From positions 131,323,129-131,387,128 of the forward strand of contig CP136064.1 of assembly GCA_032622095.1 (NCBI GenBank): a stretch of DNA of 64,000 bases, given 5' to 3'. Positions 23,690-32,122 of this stretch are shown here, piece after piece; within the stretch, counting starts at the first letter, position 1, and every line of letters begins with the position of its first letter. The stretch is from Siphonodentalium dalli. Lineage: Eukaryota > Mollusca > Scaphopoda > Gadilida > Siphonodentaliidae. The notes beneath the pieces are model-generated. The model saw only the letters and a list, made by a program, of their open reading frames with translations, was not told the origin of the DNA and searched no databases. A program made the position numbers and the translations under genes.

Positions 23690-24120
23690 TAAGTTTAACA
23701 ATATTTTACTACATTTGGTCAAACTTGTGGTCATCAGTTGGAGAATTTTCCAACCTGAGGGGGAGTATGAGGTTTGAAATTTCCAACACTATAGGAAAGC
23801 TTTAGTTGAGGCCAGTCTGGATGCTAGGATTTCAAATTTCAAAATTTTCTCACACCGGCCGAACAACGATGGTCAGCTCGGTGTGTCGTGGTCTCTTGCC
23901 CGTAGCCGTGTGCATTTGTATTGTATGGAGTTAGACCACTAGATGTTAGGATTTATGCAATGTTTCAGGTTAAAATATCTGAATGTTCTCATACCAGGAA
24001 TATAGAACCATGGATTATGAAGATATAGGATATTAGGCCTAAACACTGAGGTGCAAGGGGGTGGGGTGCAAATGGAATTATGCAAAACTTGTGTTCAGTC
24101 TGATTCTGACTCAAGATAAT
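23690..24120 (+). repeat. Dispersed repeat shared with 40500-40925
   Basis: Long stretches are nearly the same as 40500-40925: 'gaattttccaacctgagggg', 'ggtttgaaatttccaacact', 'ctcacaccgg', and the G-rich 'ggggtgcaaatggaattatg'. In the second locus this material lies inside a hAT-like element (39893-41099), so this is probably a partial copy of that element without its ends. No coding content. Confidence 0.7.
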
Positions 24121-24823
24121 GGCCTCATAACGCGACCGGCATCATAATGTGTCTATGTAACTTTTGTTTGTATCTGTCTGATAATAAAACAGTCAATTTG
24201 TATGTCATTTATCGCATATTATTTCTTAACATGTATTCAGGATTCACCCCCCATAATTAACTCGTATTCAGGATTCACCCCCCAAAATTAACTGGTATTC
24301 AGGATTCAGGGGGAGGGGGGTGATACCCTCTAATAGGTACCCAGTCAATGTTACTGGCAAAGTGCAAGACTGTATTTCGATGAAAATTTCCACCCTGCAC
24401 TTATATTCCAGTGTGCACTTATATTAATTCTGGTCGGTTTTTCCACCCTGCACTTATATTCCAGACTGCACTATTATTCTAGACACAAGAGTACATGTAC
24501 AGGTATGGGTTGCATGTCACTTGTCAGCGAAACCGGTCAGCATGAGACTTGAAAGTAAATCAACCATATTTTACTCCATTGAAACAGGTGAGAAATGACA
24601 ATATACTCTGTTGATTCCCCCTCCCTTCCAACCCTGCAGGTGGGGTGCCTTGGCTATGGGGAAACTATGTCAATTTTTTTTTGGCACAATGTTGGGTGGG
24701 TGGTGGAAAGAGAATACAATGTTTTATTACCATTATATGTAGTTGACTATATTGAAGTTTCTCACCAGTATGTATTTTTCAAGATGATGATTTTAAATTG
24801 GGGAATAATTTGTCTACTTTCAG

Positions 24824-26499
24824 AAGAATATCAAAGAGAAAATCAAGAGACGATATGACAGGCAAAAGATGGATGCAGCATATGACATGGTCGTGCAGGA
24901 GGGAGTGTCGGTTTATAAGGCTGCACGGTTGTATGGTATTCCAGAATCAACGTTGCATGATCGCACTCTTGGACTGGTTGCTGCCCATTCCGGTGTTAAT
25001 CCAGGCCCCGTTCGCCTTTTCTCGACAAGTGAAGAGGAGAAACTGTACAACCATATAATATATATGGGCAACATAGGTTATGGCTATGCAAGAAGGGAAA
25101 CATTAAATATTGCGTCAGATTACGCCACTTCCTTACATAAAATTGAAAAAAATGGATTAATTAGTAAAAACTGGTTTTACGGATTTCTTGACAGATGGCC
25201 AGAATTGAAGCTCAGGAAACCCCAGAAATTAACCATTTCAAGAGCCAGGGACGTCTCCAGGGAATGTATAGAAAGATACTACGAAGAACTTGGACACATT
25301 ATGGATAAATATGGCTTCAAGGACCGACCCCAACATATCTTTAGACGAAACCGGGATGAATACAGAACACCGTCCTCTTAAAGTTATCGGTCACAAAGAC
25401 TCATCAGCTCAGTGTATCACTTCTCCAAGATCCAGCAATATCACCATTATAGGCAGTGGCAATGCTATAGGGCACACGATTCCACCATTTTATGTGTTTC
25501 CTGGGAAAAGATGGAACGCCGATCTTCTAGAGGGTGCGCCAAATGGGGCTGGTGCCTGCTGTTCCGAAAGTGGGTGGTCTAATGGCTCTGTATTCAAAAG
25601 TTATCTGTCCGACCATTTTCTGAAGTTTGCTTGTGCAACATCATCACAACAAACACTTATTCTTTATGATGGAGCGACTTCACACATTTCCATAGACATC
25701 ATTGAATGGGCCAGTAAGAAAAATATTATCCTATTTGTATTGCCACCTCACGCTAGCCACATTCTTCAACCCCTTGATGTTGGGTGTTTCGGACCTCTGA
25801 AAAACATTTATTACAAGGAATGCCAGTCGTTTTTGCAGAAACATCCAGGTAGAGTTGTCACCAAATTTGACATCTGCCAGCTATCGTCCAAATCATACAT
25901 GAAGGGCCTCTCCTCTGACAACTTGCAGGCTGCATTCAGAGCCACTGGGATTTACCCATTTAATCCACAATCTATTCCTGACAAAGCAGTGGCTATATAT
26001 TCAGCTCCTGAAAAATCCACTCCTGAAAATGATGACTTTTTCTCTGAAATTACTATAAGGAAAGCCCTCCCTCCAAAATGAAGACCGAGGAAACCTTCTA
26101 TCCATGGAAATCTGAATGAAAAAATGTTAAATGAAGACAGTGATCAAATACAGATGCATGTTGAAGTTGATATTCATGACCTGAATGATGGTGATCCAGA
26201 TTGTGTCAACTTAGTTCAACCAAACAGCCCTCCAATGAGCTTTTCTTCTGGACATCAATCTGTAAACAGTGATGATTTGTCGCAAGCAAGCAGCACTCCG
26301 ATGTGCTTTTCGGAGGATGAAATAAACGTAAATGAAACTGAGGTATGCTGTGTCTGTGGCTTGGACTCCCTCGATTCTTCCCCGTAGTGTGAAGTGGGCT
26401 CAGTGTGATAAATGTGGCCATTGGACCCATCTCAAATATTTTTCCAGGGTTTCTGTGTTAAGATATGGTGCAACATTCCTTTGTCCACACTGTGAATAA
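24824..26499 (+). pseudogene. DDE transposase, pogo/Tigger-like with PHD-like C-terminus, broken
   Basis: These transposases cut and paste DNA elements; the fold is an HTH DNA-binding region followed by a DDE_1 domain. From a likely TTTCAG acceptor at 24823 the protein reads AAYDMVVQEGVSVYKAARLY and then YGIPESTLHDRT (psq-like HTH), followed by a CENPB-type HTH with WFYGFLDRWPELKLRKPQK. The catalytic region has LDETG (Asp at 25344), ILYDGATSH (Asp at 25668) and LQPLDVGCFGPLK, so all three acidic residues are kept. The C-terminus has CCVCG, then AQCDKCGHWTH and FLCPHCE, a PHD-like zinc finger. Damage: a frameshift near 25340, in-frame TGA 26079-26081, and a frameshift near 26386. It lies in intron 1 of TMEM120 in the opposite orientation. 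I did not find terminal inverted repeats. Confidence 0.85.
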
Positions 26500-26820
26500 T
26501 CACTTTATATTGAAAAAAATCATTCATCACCAGGATAATTGTGTTTTATTCAGAAGTTTTCATCAATCATTAATTCTCACTGACTCAGGAGTCAGATAAT
26601 TAGTTCTTTTAAAGACAAGATTTGAACTGCTGTGATCTGTTAAACTGGTTGAATTCACTGATAAATTGGGTAAGTGATCGCTGATAGGGTAACTTATATA
26701 TATTGTATCAATATGTTTAAAAAAACTATTGCATTCGCCATCATTCGATCACAATTTCCTACAGCACCGGCGATCAATTGAGCACATTTATATTTGCACC
26801 GTTAGTAGGCGACAGGCCTA
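26500..26820. other. Downstream flank of the transposase
   Basis: This is non-coding DNA with no recognised feature. It may hold the 3' end of the DNA transposon, but no inverted repeat could be matched to the upstream side. Confidence 0.35.
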
Positions 26821-26880
26821 CCGGAAGCGGGTCGGGGTCGATTCGGTCCAGGGCTGGTTCGGCCGGGCTTGTTCGGCCCA
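26821..26880 (+). repeat. G-rich inverted repeat, left arm
   Basis: The segment contains 'aagcgggtcggggtcgattc', 'ggtccagggctggttcggcc' and GGGCTTGTTCGGCCC. An inverted, slightly longer copy lies at 29340-29408. The two arms enclose 2.46 kb that includes three fold-back palindromes and a 78-codon frame. Confidence 0.65.
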
Positions 26881-27022
26881 TGGTTTGGGCCGAATAGTCT
26901 CACCTAAAAATGTTTTTATCAGTAGGATATTTGGATATTTATATATATTTTTATTTTGTATGTTATTTTATTATTATAATAAAGCGTTCAATATTTTGAT
27001 TAAAGTGTATATAGAGATTATC

Positions 27023-27186
27023 ACTACAGTGAAGTGATCTGAGTCTCCATATCACGCCGAGTTGAGAAGGTGAGCTAGATCACGGATCAGATGAGCTGCC
27101 GCAGGCTGCGAGTCTGATCCGTGATCTCACCTTCAGGCTTCTCAACGAGACGTGATGTGGAGAGGCTCAGATCACTTTACTGTAGT
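27023..27186. repeat. Fold-back palindrome (ACTACAGT-ended)
   Basis: The arms are about 70-75 bp, from ACTACAGTGAAGTGATCTGA at 27023 to TCAGATCACTTTACTGTAGT ending at 27186, with a short GC-rich centre around 27091-27110. The arms match imperfectly. No coding content; probably a TIR-only MITE. Confidence 0.8.
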
Positions 27187-27923
27187 AATAATATGTTTAT
27201 TATATGACCTATTGAACTTAATTATTACAACCAACCTCTGAAATTGTATTACGAAAAAGGGGATAAGTTGAATTCAAATTTAATGAACGAATCGCAACTT
27301 AATTTAATCAACAACAGCAATTTTAAGAAGAAGTGTCCCAATTGAAAATAGTTCAGGAGCCTCGTTCTGATTCAGACACGCATGGTATGGAATCGGATCA
27401 CGATACTATCATGATCCGATTAATCGGAAAACCATCACCAAACAATGGTGGTATTTAGTGAAAATAATGACAGTCATATAATAAAAAAGGGTAGCATTGC
27501 TCTAGTTTATATTATATATATTGATCTTATGATTTGATTTAATATTCTTACCTGTGATTTGTCTGTGAGAAAGTTGATAATAAAGTTGTAGATATGTTTC
27601 TATATAGATTGGTACATGTATCTACCTTTTTACACTCAGAACGGCTTCTGGCATGTTTGTTTGGAAAAGATAAAACGGTGATTGATCTGAGTTGAGAATC
27701 ACTCGGTGAGAATCATTATCCATTTAAAGAACAAATGTTATACATACATTTATCACATGATTAGCACTATTTTCCGATGTAATATTCGAGCGTAATAGAC
27801 ACGTGTAATATCGTCGCAGGCAATGATGTCACGCTGCTCTTTGGGACAATGTTCGCTGGATGCAGTTAATTGTTGTTCTTTTCGATAAAATTTTAGCGAT
27901 TATATGATCATGTGATAAAAAAT
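27187..27923. other. Non-coding intron DNA
   Basis: No feature recognised. It is A+T-rich and lies inside TMEM120 intron 1 between two palindromes. Confidence 0.4.
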
Positions 27924-28065
27924 ATCTCAAACTCGGTTCTATTTTATACGTAATTTATCAACCTCGTCCACTAAATTCTATATGAGCCTCGGTAAACCTC
28001 GGCTCAAATCGAATTTAGTGAACTCGGTTGATAAATTCTGTATAAAATAGTAACTCGTTTGAGAT
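27924..28065. repeat. Fold-back palindrome (ATCTCAAAC-ended)
   Basis: Inverted arms of about 55 bp (27924-27978 and 28011-28065) share 'atctcaaactcg', 'attttatac', 'atttatcaacc' and 'cactaaattc' in complement. A second small inverted repeat, GAGCCTCGG with CCTCGGCTC, fills the loop. It is a different family from the palindromes on either side. Confidence 0.75.
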
Positions 28066-28127
28066 CCTCTATATATATAATAAAAATATTAAAAAAAACA
28101 AAATGTTATACAAAGTACAAAGCACAA

Positions 28128-28268
28128 ACAAATTTCTTCTTCTTCATCATATTTTAATTGAACTGCAAAAGTACGAACAAATTTAATGAAATTTCTTCTT
28201 CTTCACAATATTTTAAATGAACTACAAAAAGTACAAACAAATTTAATGAAATTTCTTCTTCTTCTTCA
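28128..28268. repeat. Tandem repeat of about 62 bp with TTCTTC tracts
   Basis: Units share 'atttcttcttcttcacaata', 'aaatgaactacaaaaagtac' and 'aaacaaatttaatgaaattt'. The last one ends TTCTTCTTCTTCACAG, which would serve as a splice acceptor for the frame that follows at 28292. Confidence 0.65.
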
Positions 28269-28291
28269 CAGCTTGGCACAGACGGCTTAAC

Positions 28292-28528
28292 ATGAAGGGG
28301 AGCAGATTGTCGTTCTACCCGCTCATCCAAGTGCTCCAAAAAGAAGCTGCACATATCGAAGTAGCAGTGGCAGCGAGGGACCTCGAAACCGATATCAAGC
28401 AGAAATACACAAAGATAGACAGAGACCTTGAGGCGCTATGGGCATCATACAAAGACGGCACCATCAAGACAACCGAATTTCTGAAGGAAGTGAATGCAAT
28501 ATACAAGAACGGCCAATCGAAGAAATAA
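28292..28528 (+). CDS. Small predicted helical protein, 78 residues, unknown
   Basis: I do not recognise this protein. It starts at ATG 28292, 24 nt after a pyrimidine-rich CACAG that could be an acceptor. It reads MKGSRLSFYPLIQVLQKEAA, then a charged, likely helical region (DIKQKYTKIDRDLEALWASY) and ends GQSKK. Codon use is richer in G/C third positions than the A+T-rich surroundings, and AATAAATAAATAAATA follows within 60 bp of the stop, possibly a poly(A) signal. It lies between G-rich inverted arms (26821 and 29340) and may be cargo of a mobile cassette, a small host gene, or chance. Confidence 0.35.
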   Translation: MKGSRLSFYPLIQVLQKEAAHIEVAVAARDLETDIKQKYTKIDRDLEALWASYKDGTIKTTEFLKEVNAIYKNGQSKK

Positions 28529-28958
28529 AGAAGAACAGAAGAAAGAAGAAGACAAGAAGACCAACGCAATGTTTTAAAATTAATAAATAAATAAATAATG
28601 TATAATATATTGACTGATTTTTCCATGTTTTATCTTGTTTTTAATCATTAAATAATCAGATGTTTTATCATGTAAACTGTATATATTTACTGTTTTAACT
28701 TGTTTTTAATCAATAAATGTTCTTATTACACGCTTGTTCCTAGAAGTACAGTGTTATTCCATATTCACAAATCCGTATGGAACGTATGTTCCATACACAT
28801 CTCGTTGACGTAAAATGACGTTCGCCTCAACCATGAAACTGGAACTATTTAAATAAAAGAATCATCACACATGACAAACACGCCCTATATGAGCCTAAAT
28901 AAACATTATAATCATGTATTTTTAATGCACGGATTCTTGGACGCGAAGCGTGTAATAA

Positions 28959-29116
28959 ACACAGAACGACACGATGTGTAAATGGGTTTGTCGATACGGC
29001 ACTCGTGCTGTCGCGGAGGGATAGAACTCGAGTCGCAAGCGCCTCTCGTTCTATCCTTCCGCGACATCACTCGTGCCGTATCGACAAACCCATTTACACA
29101 TCGTGTCGTTCTGTGT
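28959..29116. repeat. Fold-back palindrome (ACACAGAACGACAC-ended)
   Basis: Two nearly perfect arms of about 68 bp enclose a small centre at about 29027-29048. They share ACACAGAACGACACGATGTG at the left and its complement at the right end. Ends are related to those at 19697 and 34550. An inverted repeat this well matched suggests recent amplification compared with the other palindromes. Confidence 0.85.
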
Positions 29117-29339
29117 ATGTATGGTTCATCAATAATTCATGTTATTATTCGAATTTGTTGCTGTGTTAATTACTATGTATATATATCCATTACTATTGTT
29201 GCCAATAAAACGTTAAGTACAAACATACTAGTAATCTCCAATTGTCATCAAAAGACCGGTAACAAATCAAAGGCAATGAACATGCTGTCCAATAACACCC
29301 ACGCTACCTAAATTGTCTTAATTACCCGAATTGAATAGG

Positions 29340-29408
29340 GGCCGAACAAGCCCGTCCGAAAGAGCCCTGGACCGAAACGTCCCTGGACCAAATCGACCCG
29401 CTCCCCCG
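29340..29408 (-). repeat. G-rich inverted repeat, right arm
   Basis: In minus-strand sense it carries 'gagcgggtcgatttggtcca', a second TTCGGTCCAGGG copy and GGGCTTGTTCGGCCC, matching 26821-26880 except for one extra internal unit. See the left arm. Confidence 0.65.
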
Positions 29409-29851
29409 GAAGCTGAGACACCGGGTGACCCAGTTTGACTATAAATAAATTGCGTTTTGGAATGAAATCAGAAACTATTTTTGAATGTTTCCGACAGATA
29501 AATACTAAAATAGTCACACTTAACAATAACATATATAATTGTCACAAATATTTATTTTACGCTGTACTTGTGAGCCAAACGCCAAGTACTGCACGGTGTG
29601 CACCTCATGATATACGTTGATAAAATGCTACATGTATATATATCCATAAGGACATGCCTTATATAAGTTATAATTATTATTATGAAATTTGGTATCAAAT
29701 AAACTCTATTGAATTTGAAATGAAACTTGAATTTTGAATCACACTCACAGGCATATCCCCAATTAATTTGATATCACGAAAACTGGAGAGTTAAAGTGAT
29801 TATACAACAAATGCATTTATCTTCCAAAGTGAAAATGCCATTCTAACATAC

Positions 29852-29914
29852 TTCCAATTGTGTGTGTTCCTTTTGCAAATCATCCCAGTCTTCCAGTGAC
29901 GACTGAAACGACAT
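29852..29914 (-). CDS. TMEM120: TMEM120-like protein, coding exon 1 with start codon
   Basis: The first coding exon has ATG at 29914-29912 and 21 codons beginning MSFQSSLEDWDDLQKEH, then a GTATGT donor in phase 0 after 29852. 'L-x-x-W-x-D-L-Q-x-x' at the very N-terminus followed by 'Q-x-x-E' matches the conserved start of TMEM120 proteins, and exon 2 continues in the same heptad pattern. I chose this ATG because sequence conservation begins here and family members start a few residues upstream of the Trp. It makes intron 1 about 16.7 kb, containing a LINE fragment, a Helitron-like array, a DNA transposase and several palindromes. The promoter must lie at 30 kb or beyond, near the palindrome at 30196. 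Confidence 0.75.
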
Positions 29915-30021
29915 ATTTATGTTGGAAATCCACGGTTTTGTCGTAGCACCGATTCGATTGATGACAAAGTCTAAAGTATTTAAGGGAAATAACTCTATTT
30001 CAAATACCTGACATGGACAGC

Positions 30022-30095
30022 CATTCGGCAAACCTCGTCAGATTCCGTCACCGTTTCAGAGGTCACAGAGGTCACATGTCGAGGAGTTCAGAATG
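30022..30095 (-). repeat. Segment upstream of TMEM120 exon 1, duplicated in inverse at 41417-41482
   Basis: In minus-strand sense it contains CATTCTGAACTCCTCGAC, 'gtctgaaacggtgacggaat' (here with an extra GAGGTCACA-type insertion) and CTGACGAGGTTTGCCGAATG, about 108 bp upstream of the ATG. The plus-strand copy at 41417-41482 is nearly identical apart from that insertion. It may be TMEM120 5' UTR or promoter sequence copied elsewhere, or a piece of a dispersed repeat. Confidence 0.7.
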
Positions 30096-30195
30096 ATGAA
30101 CAGCCAGAGTCGTTATTTCGTGAGAATCTGGATTCAGAATCAGAATCCGATTACGGGGGCGGTACTAATTCCCGATTCTAGGTCAGATTTTTATA

Positions 30196-30238
30196 TCCAC
30201 GTGGTCTCCGATTATGACATAATCGGAGACCACGTGGA
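30196..30238. promoter_or_regulatory. Perfect 43-bp palindrome with two CACGTG boxes upstream of TMEM120
   Basis: A 21-bp arm at 30196-30216 (TCCACGTGGTCTCCGATTATG) is followed by one A and its exact complement at 30218-30238. Each arm contains CCACGTGG, a canonical E-box for bHLH-zip factors (USF, MYC/MAX, MITF classes). It is about 280 bp upstream of the TMEM120 start codon, so a regulatory role is possible; it could equally be a minimal fold-back element. Confidence 0.5.
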
Positions 30239-30680
30239 GGATACTATGTTTAATGTTCTCCCAGCGTCAAAAGTGGCTCATGTATTTGACACAAGTATCA
30301 TTTGTATCTTATATTTATAATGTTCATGTTTGTTTTGAAAGTCATGCCTTTCTTCTATGTGTATATACATGGCACCTACTTAGCTGCCAATCCGGCTATT
30401 TAATCGCATCTTTACAGCACATTGGCCAAAAATGCCTGTGTTTCTGCACTATACAGAGACTATTGTGCAAAACGACTGCATTTAACGAAACAAAACATTT
30501 TAAATATGAAATTGCTATAAGACTTGATAGTACATACGTGTATCTGATAATCCACCCATAATATATAATCCTACTATTTCTTGAATAAGAATGACCACAT
30601 AATAACGAACAAAGCAGAAGAGATACCCATGCATGTTCACGTGAATTCGGTCAATGGTGACGTCTCCGCCGAATTTGAAA

Positions 30681-30727
30681 TTGAAATTTGTTATTTACTC
30701 GAGTTTTATCGGATTGAGTACCTTTAA
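30681..30727 (+). mobile_element. Truncated end of the TTAA-type MITE
   Basis: 'gaaatttgttatttactcga' joined to GAGTTTTATCGGATTGAG and ACCTTTAA corresponds to internal and right-end sequence of the elements at 34794-35263 and 48008-48476, with the middle deleted. Confidence 0.65.
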
Positions 30728-30765
30728 ATATCGCAGATACTCAAAGATACGTGACCCTCCTTTGC

Positions 30766-30818
30766 CACGCTGATCATCCGTGTAACGAGGACCCGGATAA
30801 GTAACGACGGACGCGACT
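30766..30818 (+). repeat. 53-bp module, left copy, at the 5' end of the zinc-finger gene
   Basis: The module contains CATCCGTGTAACGAGGACCC followed by GGATAAGTAACGACGGACGC. An inverted copy with 2 mismatches lies at 34450-34502. Thirty-four bases past the module there is ATGAGTTCAG followed by GTAGGT, a good donor, as expected for a short first exon of a plus-strand gene. A looser version of the GTAACGAGGAC ... GTAACGACGGACGCG pair recurs at 31160-31228. It may be a promoter or first-exon module, or a terminal inverted repeat. Confidence 0.7.
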
Positions 30819-31159
30819 AATCCCTCATGCTTTCCACGAGCGATGAGTTCAGGTAGGTACACACAGATCGTTATTATAATACTTTGTCGGTTTCAGGAGA
30901 CGATTTTGTTGTATTATTATCGTTAACAATAGATATTTTAGCATCATTTGTAACAATAAACTATGAGGTTTCGATTTATCGAAGAAAATATGTTCAAATA
31001 ACTAATGAACATTCAGAAATACGAAACCTCCTCCCTAATACATGTTGTCGTGCCGGATGATGTGTGTACCGTTCACATATATAACATACCGTAGAAATTT
31101 CAGGATTGCTATAGGTGCAAGTAAAGTAGACTTTTATTCGCGTTTCCAGCAACTTTGGT

Positions 31160-31228
31160 AGTAACGAGGACCCGTTGAATTTTATCTGGGAAAGTAACTG
31201 GACGCGAAAATTTGTAACGACGGACGCG
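31160..31228 (+). repeat. Inner degenerate copy of the GTAACGAGGAC module
   Basis: GTAACGAGGACCCG and, 37 nt on, AAAGTAACTGGACGCG and then GTAACGACGGACGCG, all in the same order as in the 53-bp module. The mirror copy on the minus strand lies at about 34030-34096. Both copies share 'gtttccagcaa' in the flank that leads into the module. Confidence 0.55.
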
Positions 31229-31687
31229 TTTTTTTCCCTCAGAAATATTTACCTTCACATGATATGTCATGGGCATATATGGTCATGTTTGAAAAACAAT
31301 AAAGGTAAAATATTTAGGATATGTCCAATTAATAATCAGATTTTTTTTTTGCACAACATAATGGGAAATATACTATAACACATCGGGGCGTGTCCATATC
31401 GTCTCCGTTGGGGCGGGTGATGCATGTCGACCTGGATTTTTCCAACTGTATCCCCTTGAACCAAACCAAACACTCCTAAAAGTTCTCAAAATTACATTTG
31501 CACCCCCATATATAAACAATAGCCATGAATGAGACGACGTCTTGTTATTTGTAAATTCGTATATTTCATTTTCAGACGGAGAAATATTGGTGCCTATTAA
31601 TTTGAAGGCGAATTCCTGGAAGTCGATTACAGCCTAGCTTCCCCAGTGAACCCGCCTTCTGCGTGGTACTGGTAACGTTGGAAGAAA

Positions 31688-31696
31688 TATAAAAAC
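31688..31696 (+). promoter_or_regulatory. Possible TATA box for the zinc-finger gene
   Basis: AAATATAAAAAC at about 31688 lies roughly 55 bp upstream of ATG 31745, leaving room for initiation about 30 bp downstream. A second 'catataaaagcc' is too near the ATG. Motif evidence only. An upstream first exon spliced from 30852 is an alternative. Confidence 0.3.
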
Positions 31697-31744
31697 CTGC
31701 AATCATTACGGCAACATTCACTTTCTCATATAAAAGCCAAGCCA

Positions 31745-32122
31745 ATGTCGTCGAGTGATGAATTCGGGGCTCACAGATCCGGCCACAACCATAATGTTCT
31801 CTGCGAGAAGTGTGGTGTGTTGTTATCCAGTCTATCCGTGTTCAGACAGCATTACAAAATACACAACGAAGTATTAAAACAATGTTGCCCGTTTGAAGGA
31901 TGTGGAAAGACATTTATCAAACCAAATCTCTTCCAGTCACACATGAACCGACATACAAAAAGCTATCCACATGTTTGCAGAGGGTGCAACAAACTCTTTA
32001 GTTCAAAGGACATCAGAAATCGACACAGCAAGGTTTGCATCGAGGAAGCCACACACACATGTACTACATGCAATATATCATTCGAGTGGACTCCGCAAGC
32101 ACGAAGCATCAGTTCATGTTAA
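31745..32122 (+). CDS. C2H2 zinc-finger protein, truncated after three fingers
   Basis: The predicted product is 125 residues and likely a nuclear DNA-binding factor. Finger 1: Cys20, Cys23, His36, His40. Finger 2: Cys48, Cys53, His66, His70, with the TFIIIA-like spacing CPFEGCGKTF. Finger 3: Cys78, Cys81, His94, Cys98. Finger 4 begins at Cys106/Cys109 (CTTCNISFE), but its two His are only in another frame (SGLRKHEASVH from about 32091), as if about eight bases had been lost. The frame ends at TAA 32120-32122, overlapping by 14 bp the end of the minus-strand frame. The start MSSSDEF at ATG 31745 is the first in frame. A spliced upstream exon (ATGAGTTCAG at 30843-30852) is possible. No KRAB, BTB or other domain is seen. 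Confidence 0.6.
   Translation: MSSSDEFGAHRSGHNHNVLCEKCGVLLSSLSVFRQHYKIHNEVLKQCCPFEGCGKTFIKPNLFQSHMNRHTKSYPHVCRGCNKLFSSKDIRNRHSKVCIEEATHTCTTCNISFEWTPQARSISSC

Noticed and set aside
30093..30320. Plus-strand 75-codon frame divergent from TMEM120
   Set aside because: Its middle is the 43-bp palindrome, and the rest lacks features.
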